From Halichondria panicea (lineage: Eukaryota; Porifera; Demospongiae; Suberitida; Halichondriidae), in assembly GCF_963675165.1 (NCBI RefSeq), contig NC_087393.1, forward strand, positions 4,469,502 to 4,533,501: a DNA stretch of 64,000 nucleotides. Reading direction: 5' to 3'. The position numbers were made by a program, and so were the translations under genes. The notes under the pieces were generated by a model that had not been told where the DNA came from, did not search any database, and saw nothing but the letters and a program-made list of their open reading frames with translations. This document shows positions 1 to 12,349 of this stretch, one piece after another; within the stretch, counting starts at the first letter, position 1, and each line of letters starts with the position of its first letter.

Positions 1-960
1 GGCTGCTCTTGTAAAAAGCCCATTCAGTGCAATCGCAAACTAGTGAACTTTGAAGCTATGTCTCTGCACGTGCATGGCAGCCATATTGATACTGGTATAC
101 AGTAGCAGCTAGCTAGGTAGCAGCTTGTGTTAGTACTTTTCTCATTGCAGAGTTCGAGTTTGTACAGGTAATAATAACTTTTGATAACAAACTAAAGGTT
201 GTTGGGCCGGCAAATAAACGGCTCTCTCCTCAGCCAGCAAATAGTAGCCGCGGCTTCTGATCAAGCACTTCACATGCATTTATTCACCCACATTTTAATT
301 CTGCTAGCTACGTGTATACTAAATAGTGAGTTGCATGCATGCAATGTTTGTACCTGACGGCTGGCTACATACTTGGTGGTCTAGATTGAAATTGATCCCT
401 TTAGAGGGTTGGGACATTGTTTGACAAAAAGGAGGACAGGTATACATATATGGCCATGAAAGCAATCTCCTGCTGATCTATAATCAGCTCTTCTGTTCTT
501 GCACCAATTGGTGAGCGTATAGAACTCCAGCAATAATCAGGTTCATAATAAAAATGGCGACGCTAGTGATTGGTACAGAGCAAAGCTTGTTGTATTATCC
601 ATGGTACATGCATGCAGTGAAGAAAATGATTTGCTATAGGTGCTTGCCTTATACTTATATATATATGCTGAGTAATATGAGGCATTTGTGTGTCAGAATG
701 AGCAAAAGTATACACGAGAAAAAAGTTGAGAATATGCAGATGATAGACCTGAGCACGCTTGCATGGTGTGTCAACTTGCTAACTATACTAAGTATATATA
801 GCAACTCTAATACAGGGTTGGAGCAAAATTTGATACATAATGCTGACCTATTTTAGTGCAAGTAATAAAGTGCAGCCAATCCACAAGTTATTGCCCCAGA
901 CGAAAGGTATATATTAGTGAGCAAAGAGCCATGATTATGTTCCATCGTAACTGGTACGTG
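1..960. other. no gene recognised
   Basis: AT-rich sequence with no exon chain, RNA gene or recognisable domain. The longest open frame (554-856, plus) has no motif and looks like chance. Confidence 0.5.
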
Positions 961-982
961 TAAGCAAGCACTTTGACAAATA

Positions 983-1330
983 GCAATCATACTGAGTGGT
1001 CCTGGTGGTGTTGGCAAATCTCATGTGAGCTTGTACAGCAGACACTTTGAGACTAATCAAACATAGGAAGAGATGATGTTCTAGTATTGCTAACTGTATG
1101 CATTCCATGTGAACGGTATAATTATGACACTATACATTCAGCTGCGGCAACCACTAAGTTATGACCAAGCTCGTGTTGTTATTATGGATGAAGTATAGGC
1201 GCAAACATGTTGATATACACAAAAGGCTACAGCAGATCAAATCAGTGCTACTTCATGCATGTTTGGCTGTGCATGGGTGACTTGTATCAATTGCCTCCAG
1301 TTGCTCAGCTTATGCTATTCAGTATACATC
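983..1330 (+). pseudogene. PIF1-like helicase relic
   Basis: Successive fragments in different frames follow the order of a PIF1-family DNA helicase: a Walker A block GPGGVGKS near 996-1020, TIHSA near 1132-1145, a Walker B block VVIMDEV immediately followed by a stop near 1174-1197, and GDLYQLPPVAQ near 1275-1308. Stops and frame changes separate them, so no working enzyme is encoded. In animal genomes such isolated PIF1 remnants commonly come from Helitron or related rolling-circle transposons; no replication-initiator domain or Helitron end is visible here, so that origin is inference. A decayed host PIF1 retrocopy is the alternative. Confidence 0.7.
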
Positions 1331-1439
1331 AGTTGGTGATAGTTATGCACAGTCAAGTCATGCAGTTGTTGTACAAATCTGGTTCATTGTGGCAAGTTGA
1401 GTTTGAAATGCTATGGGTTTTATGATAAAACCATGCTGC

Positions 1440-2560
1440 ATGTGTTTATTAAAGTGCACGGTAATTATATAGTTAGTTCTTGACCAAAAACAAAAAGTAA
1501 AATAATTTGACAGTTGGGTTCTACTGTTCATTTGTTTAGTAACGAAATTACAAAAAGCACTAACCCTTATACGGATGCGTAAGTAAAGCTGTGTTTGTGA
1601 GAAAGTAAATAATTTAACAAAGTATTTGCTGTGATAGTGATTAAAACTGAAAGTATGAAGTGTAAAATAAGCTGTGTTTGTGATTTACAAACTATCTAGG
1701 CTAGCTACAAGATTAAGTGTGACTGGACTAACAAGTTAGTTTCTTTGTTATTATTCATTCATATTACTTGCGTCATACATGCAGAGGGGAAAGGGGCCTC
1801 CTGGCTCAAATGTCCCCCCCCTAAGACTTTCATTCAGGTGCTAGTTGTATGACTGTGAGTACAAAATTATGCAAAGGCAACCACAAAACCCACCAGAATT
1901 CACCTAAGACAATGCTTAACAAAAAACCCAGGAATTTCTTGAATCGGTAATTAACCGCACATGACGTGCATCAGCCATGGATGTAATTATATCTAACAAT
2001 AGAAATCAAATTCACGGTCGATCACTATATAGATGAGATAATGCGTCAGAGGGGGGACAGCATTTGCTGAGTTACTGTGTAGAGTGGGAACAGACAGTTG
2101 TAATGATGATGACATAATTATAGCAACATGCACTTGAGTCCGGAGTGACTAAACCCAACAGTCCTGGTTATTATAGTGAAGTATTGCTGCACGTGTACAG
2201 GCTTATAATGTACTTGATGAGTGTATTGAACCAGTATAATTATAGTCTCCCATGCAGTATCAGATCAAAGCTAAAATTAGATTCAATGACTAGTCAAACA
2301 AGCACATCGATATATGTCTGCATTACATGGTGTGCTTAAGATAGCATGTTCATAGTGCCAGAGTTATGCTAGGGTGAAGTTGTTCACATTCACTAACAGG
2401 AACAACAAAGTGACCACGGTGCTAGTACTTTTACACTAACTGTATAGCGTTCTTGAAGCCTATACGAAAAGGTGCTATGTTGTAAAAGACAGTGTAGTAG
2501 ACCTCAGCTAGAGACTATGGTAGATAAAAAAATACACCTCTCTAATAATAGTGAATCTCA
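1440..2560. other. no gene recognised
   Basis: AT-rich. I see no conserved coding segment, RNA gene or clear transposon end. Confidence 0.45.
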
Positions 2561-2561
2561 T

Positions 2562-2850
2562 GCCCTCTCTTACTGGTGGCCAGTGAGTAAAGCACTCTGC
2601 TTAAGATCGGAAGGTTGAGAGTTCGAGCCCCATCAGTAGCAGAAACTTTCTAAGGAGTTCACTCAGCTTTACCCTGAGAAGGTGCTCATCACTGTCCAGC
2701 CCCATCAGTAGCAGAAACATTTTCTAAGGAGTTCACTCAGCTTTACCCTGAGAAGGTGCTCATCACTGTCCATCACATCCTGACGGATGGGATGCAAAGC
2801 CGGAGGTCCCGGGAATCTTCCTTCAGACCCTCGTCAGTAAAACCCGAAAA
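2562..2850 (+). repeat. tRNA-derived SINE-like element
   Basis: The 5' part (about 2565-2640) has a tRNA-like layout: an A-box-like stretch (TGGCCAGTGAGTAAAG) and a B-box-like GAGTTCGAGCC. It is followed by a body in which a unit of roughly 70 bp (CATCAGTAGCAGAAAC... CATCACTGTCC) is present twice in tandem. No intact tRNA cloverleaf with CCA-ready acceptor is evident, so this is more likely a tRNA-headed SINE than a functional tRNA. Confidence 0.55.
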
Positions 2851-3051
2851 AATACTGCCTGACTACGAGCTTACTCTAAGTTCTATATAATTATATAGCG
2901 GGTAATTGTAAAACTTTTACAGTAATTTTCGTGAGTAAAAATACTGCATTTCGTGCACTTCATTTCATGCGTTCCGGTAAACCCACGCCTATAGGCTTTT
3001 TGAAATAGCGAATTTTTAGTGGTAAAAATTACCTACTACCAATCGCTACTA

Positions 3052-3350
3052 CAGTAGAACCTCGATTATCCGGACACCTTGGTTCCAGAAGCAGGCCGGA
3101 TAAGTGAATATGCCGGATAATCGAATAGATAAACCACGCCTTGATCCACCCACTTTATTGATGAACAGCAGTGCCACATGTTGTCTGCGCATGCGCAAAA
3201 GAAAAGCAGGCATGTCTCCATGGTAACAGCTGCAACGCGCATGTGCATTTGAGGGACACGCCCATTTTCTGAATTATGTAATCAGAAAACTGCCAAGCCG
3301 GATAATCGAGGTTCCGGATAATCGAGGGCCGGATAATCGAGGTTCTACTG
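3052..3350. mobile_element. Tigger/pogo-like MITE
   Basis: The left end CAGTAGAACCTCGATTATCC is matched by an inverted right end (GGATAATCGAGGTTCTACTG), and both ends are flanked by TA, the target duplication of Tc1/mariner-pogo elements. No transposase is encoded, so it is non-autonomous (299 bp). Related copies lie at 17667-17845 and 37193-37368, and a single end at about 57913. Confidence 0.85.
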
Positions 3351-3352
3351 TA

Positions 3353-4911
3353 CAAAGAAACAGTCCAAGTACAACTTAAATTTCCATCGCTTACTCAATC
3401 GTGTGCATTATGCACAACTGTCTCTATGACATGAAATCCAAGTTTTAAAATTGCGCACACTCATCCCAAACAGGTACCTCGTGCATGCTACATATTAAAC
3501 CAGATTTTATCATGCATGACTATACATAATTGTCAAGAATTAGCTATACATTATTGTCTGATGCAGTCATACCATACCTCTAATGAAGAGGCTGTGGAAC
3601 TGTAGAACTGTGAAGGAACTAGCTGATCAGAGCTCGAGACAGTAGATAGATCTATAGGTAACAGCAGGTCCGTTGCCAATTACTGTCGTTTGTACCAATT
3701 GCGCAGGGAATAAGTGCCCATACAAGCCCATAGCTGCTTTATGCCTTGGTGCGCATGCGCAAGCTAGCGAGGTAGTATTGCAGTAGCCTCGATTCCAGGC
3801 CGATCAAAATACGTATTTTAATCGGCCTGATAAATTATGCTTGAAATTTAGCATAAAACAAGGCCGTAGAAAGCGATCAGGCTGGTCAGGCTGACGACTT
3901 TTGTAGCTGAGTAGGTAATGGTCGTCATTAAAAATTTGCATGATCGTTTCCTGGTAATGGTCGGTAATATTGTGAGTGATAATGTATGTATGAGCCCGCT
4001 TAGATATTGCAGCAGGATATCTACCTAGGAGTCAATCTCCCCAATGGAGAGGTATTAAAGATCTTATCTGATATCTGAGATAACTTTTGGGAAGAGATCG
4101 GAACCACGCATTTTTCGACATAAGGGTGTTCAGCCCTTTCGCACTGAAAAAATGTAAAATTTACGCCATAATACAATTAAGATAATTATGGTGATCAGGT
4201 TATCTTTTAAAAATTTAAAGAATTATGGGAAGCATTTTATCAAAGAGACCCATAATACCCCCTGACTCATAATACAGGTATCTACCTTACTTACGTGGTT
4301 TCAGAAAAATGTATATATGAAGTCTCATGAAGTGATGACCTTTTTTTAGTCACCGCTAGCGCGCTGTATGCGAAAGTTCCAAGACGAGTTGACCTTTAAT
4401 TAAGTGTAAGTTGGCCAGACCACTTTAAACTTGTTTGGTACTGACTACGCTCCTCCTGGATTAATAGGGGGCTAAGGAATAAATTGGGAATAGTAGGCAT
4501 CAATGTCCATTTTGATAATCTCATAATTATACGATAATTATACAATCATGCGTAATTTATTACTTTCTTGGATCCACTTTACATGAGACGTTAACCCCAA
4601 CATTAAGTTTTGCATAACGACGTTTTCATGGCAAAAAAGGTTGAAGGGAATATTATGGCTCAGTTCAAGTTAAGTCGAGTTAACAAGATAATACTGAGAA
4701 TCATTAATAATTATGATGTCTACATTGTTCCACAATTTCTTTATTTCTGTCTTCCCCACCCCTTTTCTAGAATTGAATCTCTCTGGCCGGTATTGCTCAG
4801 CCTCTGACTGATTGTTATCTTGGTTCCATGACGACATGCAGTCTAACAAGCAAGTGGCGAAGCTGTGGATCACTAATTCCACCGAGAGCAAAGCGGAAGT
4901 GTATAATCATT
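3353..4911. other. no gene; transposon-tip fragment
   Basis: No coding exon recognised. At 3784-3829 there is a short foldback made of two inverted TAGCCTCGATTCCAGGCCGAT-type tips, the same ends as the MULE-like elements at 14553-15578 and 50445-51033, here with almost no interior. Confidence 0.5.
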
Positions 4912-5078
4912 GTATACCGTATAGCGGGAAATTTTCGCAGGTGCACATTTTTGCTGGCGCTATTTGGCTTCAGAGCCCTCAGCAGAAATTTTCGTGGGTT
5001 CTAATATTTCTTAACTACTCTGCCCTCGAAAAACACGAAATTTTTCACCCCACGAAAATTTCCCGCTATACGGTATAC
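4912..5078. mobile_element. MITE with GTATACCGTATAGCGGG ends
   Basis: Perfect inverted ends: GTATACCGTATAGCGGGAAA on the left and its reverse complement on the right, 167 bp, no coding capacity. Related elements with ATACCRTATAGCG / CGGTAT ends occur at 20404-20596, 28201-28934, 48103-48324 and 57563-57770. Confidence 0.8.
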
Positions 5079-5696
5079 TCTATCATACGTAGTTTGGACC
5101 CTTGCATGCAAATATGCTAGCCTCTACACATGCAGGCTCTCTTTTTTCTTTGTTCTTTATCACAATCGTTCAATTACTGTATTAATCGTTCAATGAGATA
5201 AAATACGGTATTAATTGGAGGAATAAAGAAAGAAATAGCTTACTTTTTCTTAACTGTACGCCCATTTCTTTCTTTGCTGCCTCACTATGTCTTTCTGGAT
5301 GAACAGTGACAACAGCAAGGAAAAGTAAGGCCTGGGAACGAGGCTACAAATATGTAGCAATGTGATTGTTGTTGTGATTTGATTTGAGCATAACGCACTT
5401 CATTCAATGAGTGTAATTGAACGATTTAGAAATGTGTCTGAATTATCATAGGGATGGAGCTCAGGGTACTATTCTCTGTACACAAAGACATAATTATAGT
5501 ACAATGCAATGATATATGTGCATAGCAACATTAATGTTTATGCTGAGAAAATTTTTGTCATCACAACATAATGTATAATAAAATTATTTACATGATTAAT
5601 GTACTGTATACAATCTGAGAATGTTGTAATGCTAAGAAATGTTCAATAGGGTAATGATAAAATGTTCAACTACTCCGCTTCAGTATAATTACATGT
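5079..5696. other. no gene recognised
   Basis: AT-rich. A MULE-tip-like string (GGCCTGGGAACGAGGCTA, ending near 5345) is the only recognisable piece. Confidence 0.4.
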
Positions 5697-5768
5697 ATGT
5701 AATGATGAATATGTAATGATGAATATGTAATGATGAATATGTAATGATGAATATGTAATGATGAATAT
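5697..5768. repeat. 14-bp tandem repeat
   Basis: About five copies of AATGATGAATATGT in direct tandem, just downstream of the 3' end of the Reeler gene. Confidence 0.9.
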
Positions 5769-5804
5769 TCAACTACTCAGTTGCAGTATACGTACTACTC
5801 CAGT

Positions 5805-8800
5805 TCAGAACGGCTTGAGTGCAGCAATGAGTGCGATTCCAATGGCCCAGATGGTCACTGAAGCAGTGAGGCCAGCTGTGTGTGGGTGTGAGGGAGGGCA
5901 TATCCAGTGTAAGTGGGAACAAAAAATTATCATCACATTTCTAATAATTATACACAAGTGCTGTGCTTGTTAATTGTCTATTATAAATTGCACGGGGGGG
6001 GGGCTGTTTTTGAATAACGGCCGTGACTGAATTAAACTGCATCATGACGATTAGAAAAATTACTCGCAATAAGGGATTAATGGCACTCATAACAAGCACT
6101 GGCAAGGTAAATAGCACTAGGCTATGCCTCGTGCAATTAGAAGCCTTGCCATTGCTTGTTACTCGTGTTATTAATCCCACAAAATTAATTATTGCACTCT
6201 TAATCATACTATTGTTATACTATATCAACAGCAGGATGTCATGCAGGATTTTGAAGTAGGAGGGGGAGGGGGGGAGTCACCATACAAAAAAGGTCAACTT
6301 GTACTTCAATACCCTGTCAGCATTTAACACCACGGTGGGGTTTGGGGTTGCCTTGCATATACTCCGTCATACAACTGGTACCTGAAGGCACGTTTTAGTG
6401 GGGGATATCCCCCTTTCCCCCTGTATGACACCCTGAACTGATACAGCAAACAGACATTGCATCCATGGATAAACTAACCAGCGTTGTTGTCTGAATCAGT
6501 TACCGGTGGACCAGAATCAGTTGCACTAATTACCGATGGACCGGTTTCAGTTGTCGGTGGATTGGTAGGAGGCAGAGTGGTAGGAGGTAGAGTGGTAGGA
6601 GGTAGAGTAGGAGGAGGAGGAGGATTCTATAATTATGTAATAAGTAAAAATTAATAATACGGTAGAAACAATTTGCACGCGTATTCAGGCTTTGATGTGT
6701 ACACTGAGCCATGGGAATTATATAGAGGTCAACCTATACTCCTACCTGGGTTCTCAATAACTAAGAAACCTAGCTACTATAATAATATACACCTTTAGTC
6801 TGGGGGCCAGACCTAATAGCTCGGGGACAAAATCAAGAGAGCTAGGATTAGGTCTGGAGACTCTTGCAGCATTTCCGTGTGCTCTAGCGGAATGTGGCCA
6901 GAGCCAATGAAAATAATGCATATCCTATGTCATGTGATTTTTAATGCGAGTATTGCCTTTGTGGAATTTGGATTACAGCCAATGGAATTTAGATACAGCC
7001 AATGAAATGAGAGTATTGCTACATCTACTCCTTCTTTATAACCTCCAATATCACAGTCTCCTCCCTATTGACATTCCAAGAGCACGTGGAAGTGCTGCAA
7101 GAGTCTCCAGACCTCTTTCTCTCTTCCCCCTCCCCCCTCGGAGAAAAAGGTCTGGCCCCCAGACTAATACACCTTACATAATCACACTATTGACCTGTGC
7201 CAGACACAGTAAAAACTATCAAGGCTATGCTATCTCTGTAGTACTGTAGCCTGGCACATGATTACACAGACTGAGCCTGCAAAACAATGCAGTGACCCCT
7301 GAACCTGAATTGTATGCACCAGCCTACTTTATATTGAAGCCACCACCCTCCTACATTGACAGTAGACAAGTATATGTACAGTGTATGCTAGCTGACTCAC
7401 TCCAACAGGTCCTCTCACAGGGAAAAAATGAGCACGATGCTGCTGAACAATTGTATACCTGCACATGAATGGAACATTTTAAGAAAGTACAAGAAATTAT
7501 GGAAAGCATAACTATTACACACTACCGTATAGTGCGAAATTTTCGAGGCACTTATATACAGCTGAATACAGGCCGGAATACAGGCCTGTATGCGGATGTA
7601 ATTGCCCACGACCTGCTTACATCCTGGAACCACAGGGCCCGTTAGAGCATGTACATCCACGCCTGAATACAGCCCGTAATTAGCGGGCCTGTTTTAGCCT
7701 GTACCACCCACGTCCTGCTTACAACCCGTACAGCTAGTGTATGCACATGCGCAGAGAGAGTCACCTAGCTACGAAATCCACCAAGAGACTGAAGGTGTGC
7801 TTATGTGGTCATATAAATAATTAAGTTCACAGAGTTATTCTGTTGCAGATCTGGTTGCCTCTGACGCCACGTTGTAAGTGAGTACGGTCCATATGCTGCT
7901 GTATAGGAATACACATCTATACCACGACTACTAAAAACGTGAGTACAAAAGGATGGTATAAAATGCATGCCTGAAAAACACAACTGCTAATATCCACAAG
8001 AACACTCACTGACCAGAACACAACGGTGACTGCGTCATCTTGTTTGACAGGTGATACCCAGTAGAGAAGCACCTCATTGTCTCCCATTATATCAGCAATG
8101 TCCATAGATAGCCTTTGAGTAGCCGAGTTCTGAAGGCAAAAATTATGATTAACGCAATTGACATCTGCAGCTTAATTGTACGACTTATATACAAGTAATA
8201 CTTTGTACATTGGATTCATGAAGCTACAAGTCTTGTAAGCTCACAGGATAAAGCATAGATGTATCGGCCACGGATTTGCCACAGTTCAGTGGTCTATAAT
8301 ATAGCATTGTATCGTCCTCCCACGTCCCGTGTATGGAGGATTCAGGGACAAACATGTCTGTGTAATTACGAGCTTGAACCAGGAACCCTACAAAGCCGTT
8401 CGTTTGCTGACCACCCGCCAACATGATTATCCTCAACGAAACTGTGTGTGTGTGTGTGTGTGTGTGTAGGGGGGGGGGGAGGGCTAATAATGGGCGGCAT
8501 ATACATTACACGCATGTAAACTTTAATAAGCACATTGAAAATATACCTCTACTGACAATGCCGGTCTAGAAATCCGTGCGAGGGGGGTTATGGTTCTGGT
8601 CTGCTATATTATACAAAACTACGTACAATTGCACAGTCGATTCATGTCTATACGCTAAAATACAAGCTATATACATGTATTATAGTGTGATAAACGCTAT
8701 AGTGTAAACACGAACTAATTGCAATTTGCCATTTGAGCAGTCACGTATATATGTGTGGGGGGGGGCTAGTACTAAATGGGGGCATATACATTACACATGC

Positions 8801-9139
8801 ACACATGTAAACTTTAATAAGAGCAGTCCTGTTATACACAATAAAAAACTCACATTGATAAGTGGTGTTCAGCTTGTACTCAAAACTTGTTGTCGTACTC
8901 GTTTCATATTCTATCAGAGTTCCATTTTCTGCTCGTTCCCCAACAACATATAGTTGGTAGCCACAGGGGGTGTTACAGACTGTACTTGGATCATTTATAA
9001 CTTCACCCCCCCCTAAATCTACAGTGTGAATAATGCTGTGGTCGTAACAAGACTCTTCACGAGCTCCATCAAGGTACGCAGAAGAGGTAGCAAACAACGA
9101 GAGGAGCAGCAGTGCCGGCACTAACAGGTTGTTATTCAT
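5805..9139 (-). CDS. Reeler-domain protein, GPI-anchor-like C-terminus
   Basis: Six exons (minus): 9139-8854, 8441-8245, 8129-8014, 7458-7401, 6626-6479, 5875-5805, all in phase; 291 aa. A signal peptide (MNNNLLVPALLLLSLFATSS) leads into a Reeler domain (about residues 22-220). The Reeler hallmark FVGFLVQAR opens the second half of the domain; LLYWVSP and VTVVFWYTIV correspond to its last strands. Then comes a Pro/Thr stalk (PPTTLPPTTLPPT). The last exon ends in a hydrophobic stretch (ASVTIWAIGIALIAALKPF) followed directly by the stop, as in GPI signals or tail anchors. The protein should sit outside the cell. Reeler domains occur in reelin, spondins and some invertebrate immune proteins; its ligand here is unknown. 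The start is the Met that begins the signal peptide. Exons 4-6 are less certain than 1-3, but the phases fit exactly. Confidence 0.78.
7548..7980. repeat. partial copy of the ACACAGCC element, in a Reeler intron
   Basis: Sequence with GAATACAGGCCGGAATAC, then GCGCATGCGCAGAGAGAG..CTACGAAATCCACCAAGAG and CAGATCTGGTTGCCTCTGAC, matches in the same order the 9397-11458 and 12350-13782 copies. It lies in intron 3 of the Reeler gene. Confidence 0.7.
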
Positions 9140-9396
9140 TTTTTCTGGAATGAAATAAAATGCATAGGTATAATTATGAGTAATGAAGTGCATGCATACA
9201 CATCTCTTACTTAGCGTGATTATACTGACGTCTCAAACAAGAAATTGCGAAGGGGCAATAAGTAGCAGCTAAATAGTAATACTCAGAGGCGAGTACGAGC
9301 TAGTTAGTTTGTCTTTTACTGATTTACTTCGTATCCAAGGTGATGTGCAGTGATTATAATTATTACATCACTAATGGCCCCAGGCACTATTCTTAT
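9140..9396. promoter_or_regulatory. presumed promoter region of the Reeler gene
   Basis: Sequence between the Reeler start codon (minus strand) and the transposon starting at 9397. No specific motif can be assigned; the label rests on position only. Confidence 0.3.
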
Positions 9397-11458
9397 ACAC
9401 AGCCAAAAATCCACGGGCCTGAAAGAAAATCAGTTGAATACAGGCCGGAATACGGGCCTGTATGCGGATGTAATCGCCCACGGCCCGCTTACATCCTGGA
9501 ACCACAGGCCTGTTACAGCACGTACATCCTGTCCTGAATACGCCGTAAATAACAGGCCTGTTTCAGCCTGTGCAGCCAGTGTATGCGCATGCGCAGAGAG
9601 AAAGTTGCTTAGCTACGAAATCCACCAAGAGACTGAAAAGGTGCTTCAGTTTGATGTTCTCGTTCAGTTGCAGCTTTAAAGGATGGATGGAGTAATTATA
9701 TTATTTATGGAGCTGACTGCCAAGGCCAGCTAGCAAGAAAAGAGAGAGAGAGGAAGTAAGTAGAGTCTAAATAAGGAGCTAGTATAGTAGGTCTAATTAA
9801 TACTCACTTCTGTCCATTTGTCAGCTGCTAGATGTCTCTGCAATTATTCTTTCACTGTCTCTAGGAGTCTAGCTCTATAGGCTACAAGGTGTGCTTATGT
9901 GGTAATGTATAAATAATTATGTTGACGGAGTTATTTCGTATTGCAGATCTGGTTGCCTCTGACGCAGGTTGTTGACTTCTTCTACAACGTTTAATATAAG
10001 TGAGTGCTCAGCTGGTTTTTAAAATGTTGGTCAATATGCTGCTTATGTATAGGAATACACATCTAAAAAGGACCTCTACAACGACTACTATATAAGTGAG
10101 TATGAGGTATATAAAATGTATACCTATGATATTGTGTCATCATTACTTTACGAGCTCGAGATTCAGGTTCTATTATTGACTCACTTACTCGAACTCGTTT
10201 ACATATGCACACACAGATGTACCTGTGTCTATGTCATCATTACTGTACTGATTGAGCTCGAGATTGAGGTTCCTTGTCACACTACTTGAGAATGTGAGCC
10301 AATTAATAATTATTTAACTCACTTTAAACTCGTGTACTGATGCACACATACAGATGTACATATATAAATTGGAATGCTCATGCCATCAATGATTTCAACC
10401 CATCATGACCAGAAGGTATTTTACAATAATAATTATTGTCGTTTACATTGGTTGGTCTAATTACAGCATCGTGGACACACCTATACTTTAGGAACTATCA
10501 GAATTTGGCAGGTAAGCAATCATTCATAATAATTATAAAAACTTTGTTTGTGTTTTGCTTTAGTTAAGTTACTGGCTGTGGACATGGCTGGTCTGTGACA
10601 GTACAAACAGTCAAACAAAAAATGTATAATGGTAAGAAACATTATTTTCTTTGCAACCATATTCACTATATACACAGTGACAGAGGACATGGCTGGTCTG
10701 TGGACAGTACGAACAGTCGAACAACACATTATATTGGTAAGAAACATTATTTTCTTTGCAACGATATTCACTATATACACAGTGACAGAGGACATGGCTG
10801 GTCTGTGGACAGTACGAACAGTCGAACAACACATTATATTGGTAAGAAACATTATTTTCTTTGCAACGATATTCACTATATACACAGTGACAGAGGACAT
10901 GGCTGGTCTGTGGACAGTACGAACAGTCGAACAACACATTATATTGGTAAGAAACATTATTTTCTTTGCAACGATATTCACATGTCTTCTTTATACACAC
11001 AGTGTGACAGAGGACATGGCTGGTAGTACAAACAGTCAAACAGAAAATTTATAAATGTAAGAAACATTATTTTCTTTCCAACCATTATTCACGTGTCTTC
11101 TTTATACACACAGTGACACACTCGAGCAGCACAAGCACTAGAAGAAACATTCCTATTAGTGTTGTAAACTGTCGAACTGTCTGGCTATGTTTGTTTCTTA
11201 AAAATTTTAACACTTCGTTGAATTATTCATGCCAAACTCAGCTTTTAACTGTATAAAAGCAAACCGGAACTAACTGAGAACATAGGGCTGCTTACAGGCC
11301 GTGCTCAGGCTGCTTACAGCCGTTCCACGGCTGATTACATGCTGAAATCCACAGGCTGCTAAACAGTACCTAACCAAACAGTTGAATACACCACGTGGAT
11401 TTATACCTGTAACGGGCCCGTAACAGGCATGAAACGGCCCGTGGATTTTTGGCTGTGT
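9397..11458. mobile_element. DNA transposon with 23-bp TIRs (non-autonomous)
   Basis: The first 23 bases (starting ACACAGCCAAAAATCCACGG) are the exact reverse complement of 11436-11458. No transposase-like frame is visible in the 2062-bp interior, which holds a CATGCGCAGAGAG block, a short GA-rich run, GAGCTCGAGATT.. blocks and a 105-bp VNTR. A related copy without the VNTR expansion is at 12350-13782, a shorter one at 7548-7980. I cannot define a clear target duplication, so the superfamily is unassigned. Confidence 0.75.
10619..11062. repeat. 105-bp VNTR
   Basis: Near-identical 105-bp units begin with GGTAAGAAACATTATTTTCT at 10631, 10736, 10841 and 10946, with a partial unit near 11056. 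Because 105 is a multiple of three, all frames without stops stay open across it, giving several long spurious frames on both strands. The sister element at 13388-13450 has only one unit. Confidence 0.95.
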
Positions 11459-11888
11459 AAGTCTTACTTCCTACAGGAGCTAGGCGGCAGGCTAGGCTAG
11501 GCTAGCTAGGCGCTAATAGGTGGGGGGGGGGGGGGGGGGGCTCACTATTCCGCATCTTGACAATGTGTACACAGCAAAATAGTAGTACAGACACATATTA
11601 TTGAACTGAGCTAGCTAGCTACTTATTTATACTGATATACATGTTCAAGAGGCCATGCCACGCGCCAGCAGTTAAATTCTTGCTCTGTGCTTTTTAGTCA
11701 TGGCTGTGGCTCAGAGGTAGAGGAGTACAGGTAGTGTTGTTTACATTTAATAATAGCTAGCTCACTGCCTTAGCTAGCTAGCTCTGAACTGTAATAAATG
11801 TAGCTAGATTAGCTAGCTAGAATAAAAACCTCAGAAAAACTGCAGCTGCTGTGATTGGTGGGCGGGTCTGGTCAAAGTTAAGTTTATG

Positions 11889-11931
11889 GCTTCCAGCAGT
11901 AGTTGGAACTTCTCCAACTACTGCTGGAAGC
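11889..11931. repeat. perfect 19-bp hairpin
   Basis: GCTTCCAGCAGTAGTTGGA, a 5-nt spacer, then the exact reverse complement. The loop is too short for a typical microRNA precursor; more likely a foldback scar. Confidence 0.8.
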
Positions 11932-12063
11932 TGTAACTGGTCTAACTGCATAGTCTGAGGCAGAAGGGGCTGTGAGAGAAAGCTTTACTGTCTCCATTGA
12001 TGTTCAAATTGCTCAGTGTTTTGCTATTTTTTGCAAATCAGTTGTTGACTGGTGGCCTAGTGA

Positions 12064-12186
12064 TTATGCACAGGATGTAAGCAGGCCGTGGGCAATTACA
12101 TCCGCATACAGGTTTATATTCCGGCCCGTATTCAACTGATTCCCCCCCACGGCCTGAAATAGGCCCGTGGATTATTGGCTGTATAC
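12064..12186. repeat. inverted fragment of the ACACAGCC element
   Basis: Reverse-complement match to the first ~110 bp of the 9397-11458 element (GCAGGCCGTGGGCAATTACA... GGCCCGTGGATTATTGGCTG). Confidence 0.7.
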
Positions 12187-12349
12187 CAATCACAATTATA
12201 ACACTCATACTATAATTATTGATAGGGATTTATGGTAACGTAAACCACACCTCGCCCTCGGGCTACGCCCTTGTGCTTAGTGGGTTTACTGGCATAAATT
12301 CCTAGAACCATAGTATAACTATAATGTATGTAAAGATCCTTCATAATTA

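Noticed and set aside
2565-2640. Functional tRNA gene
   Set aside because: Only box-like similarity; I could not fold a convincing acceptor stem, and the sequence continues into a repeated SINE body.
10520-11054. Several open frames of about 140-153 codons on both strands
   Set aside because: All are by-products of the 105-bp VNTR, whose unit length is a multiple of three; no domain or codon bias.
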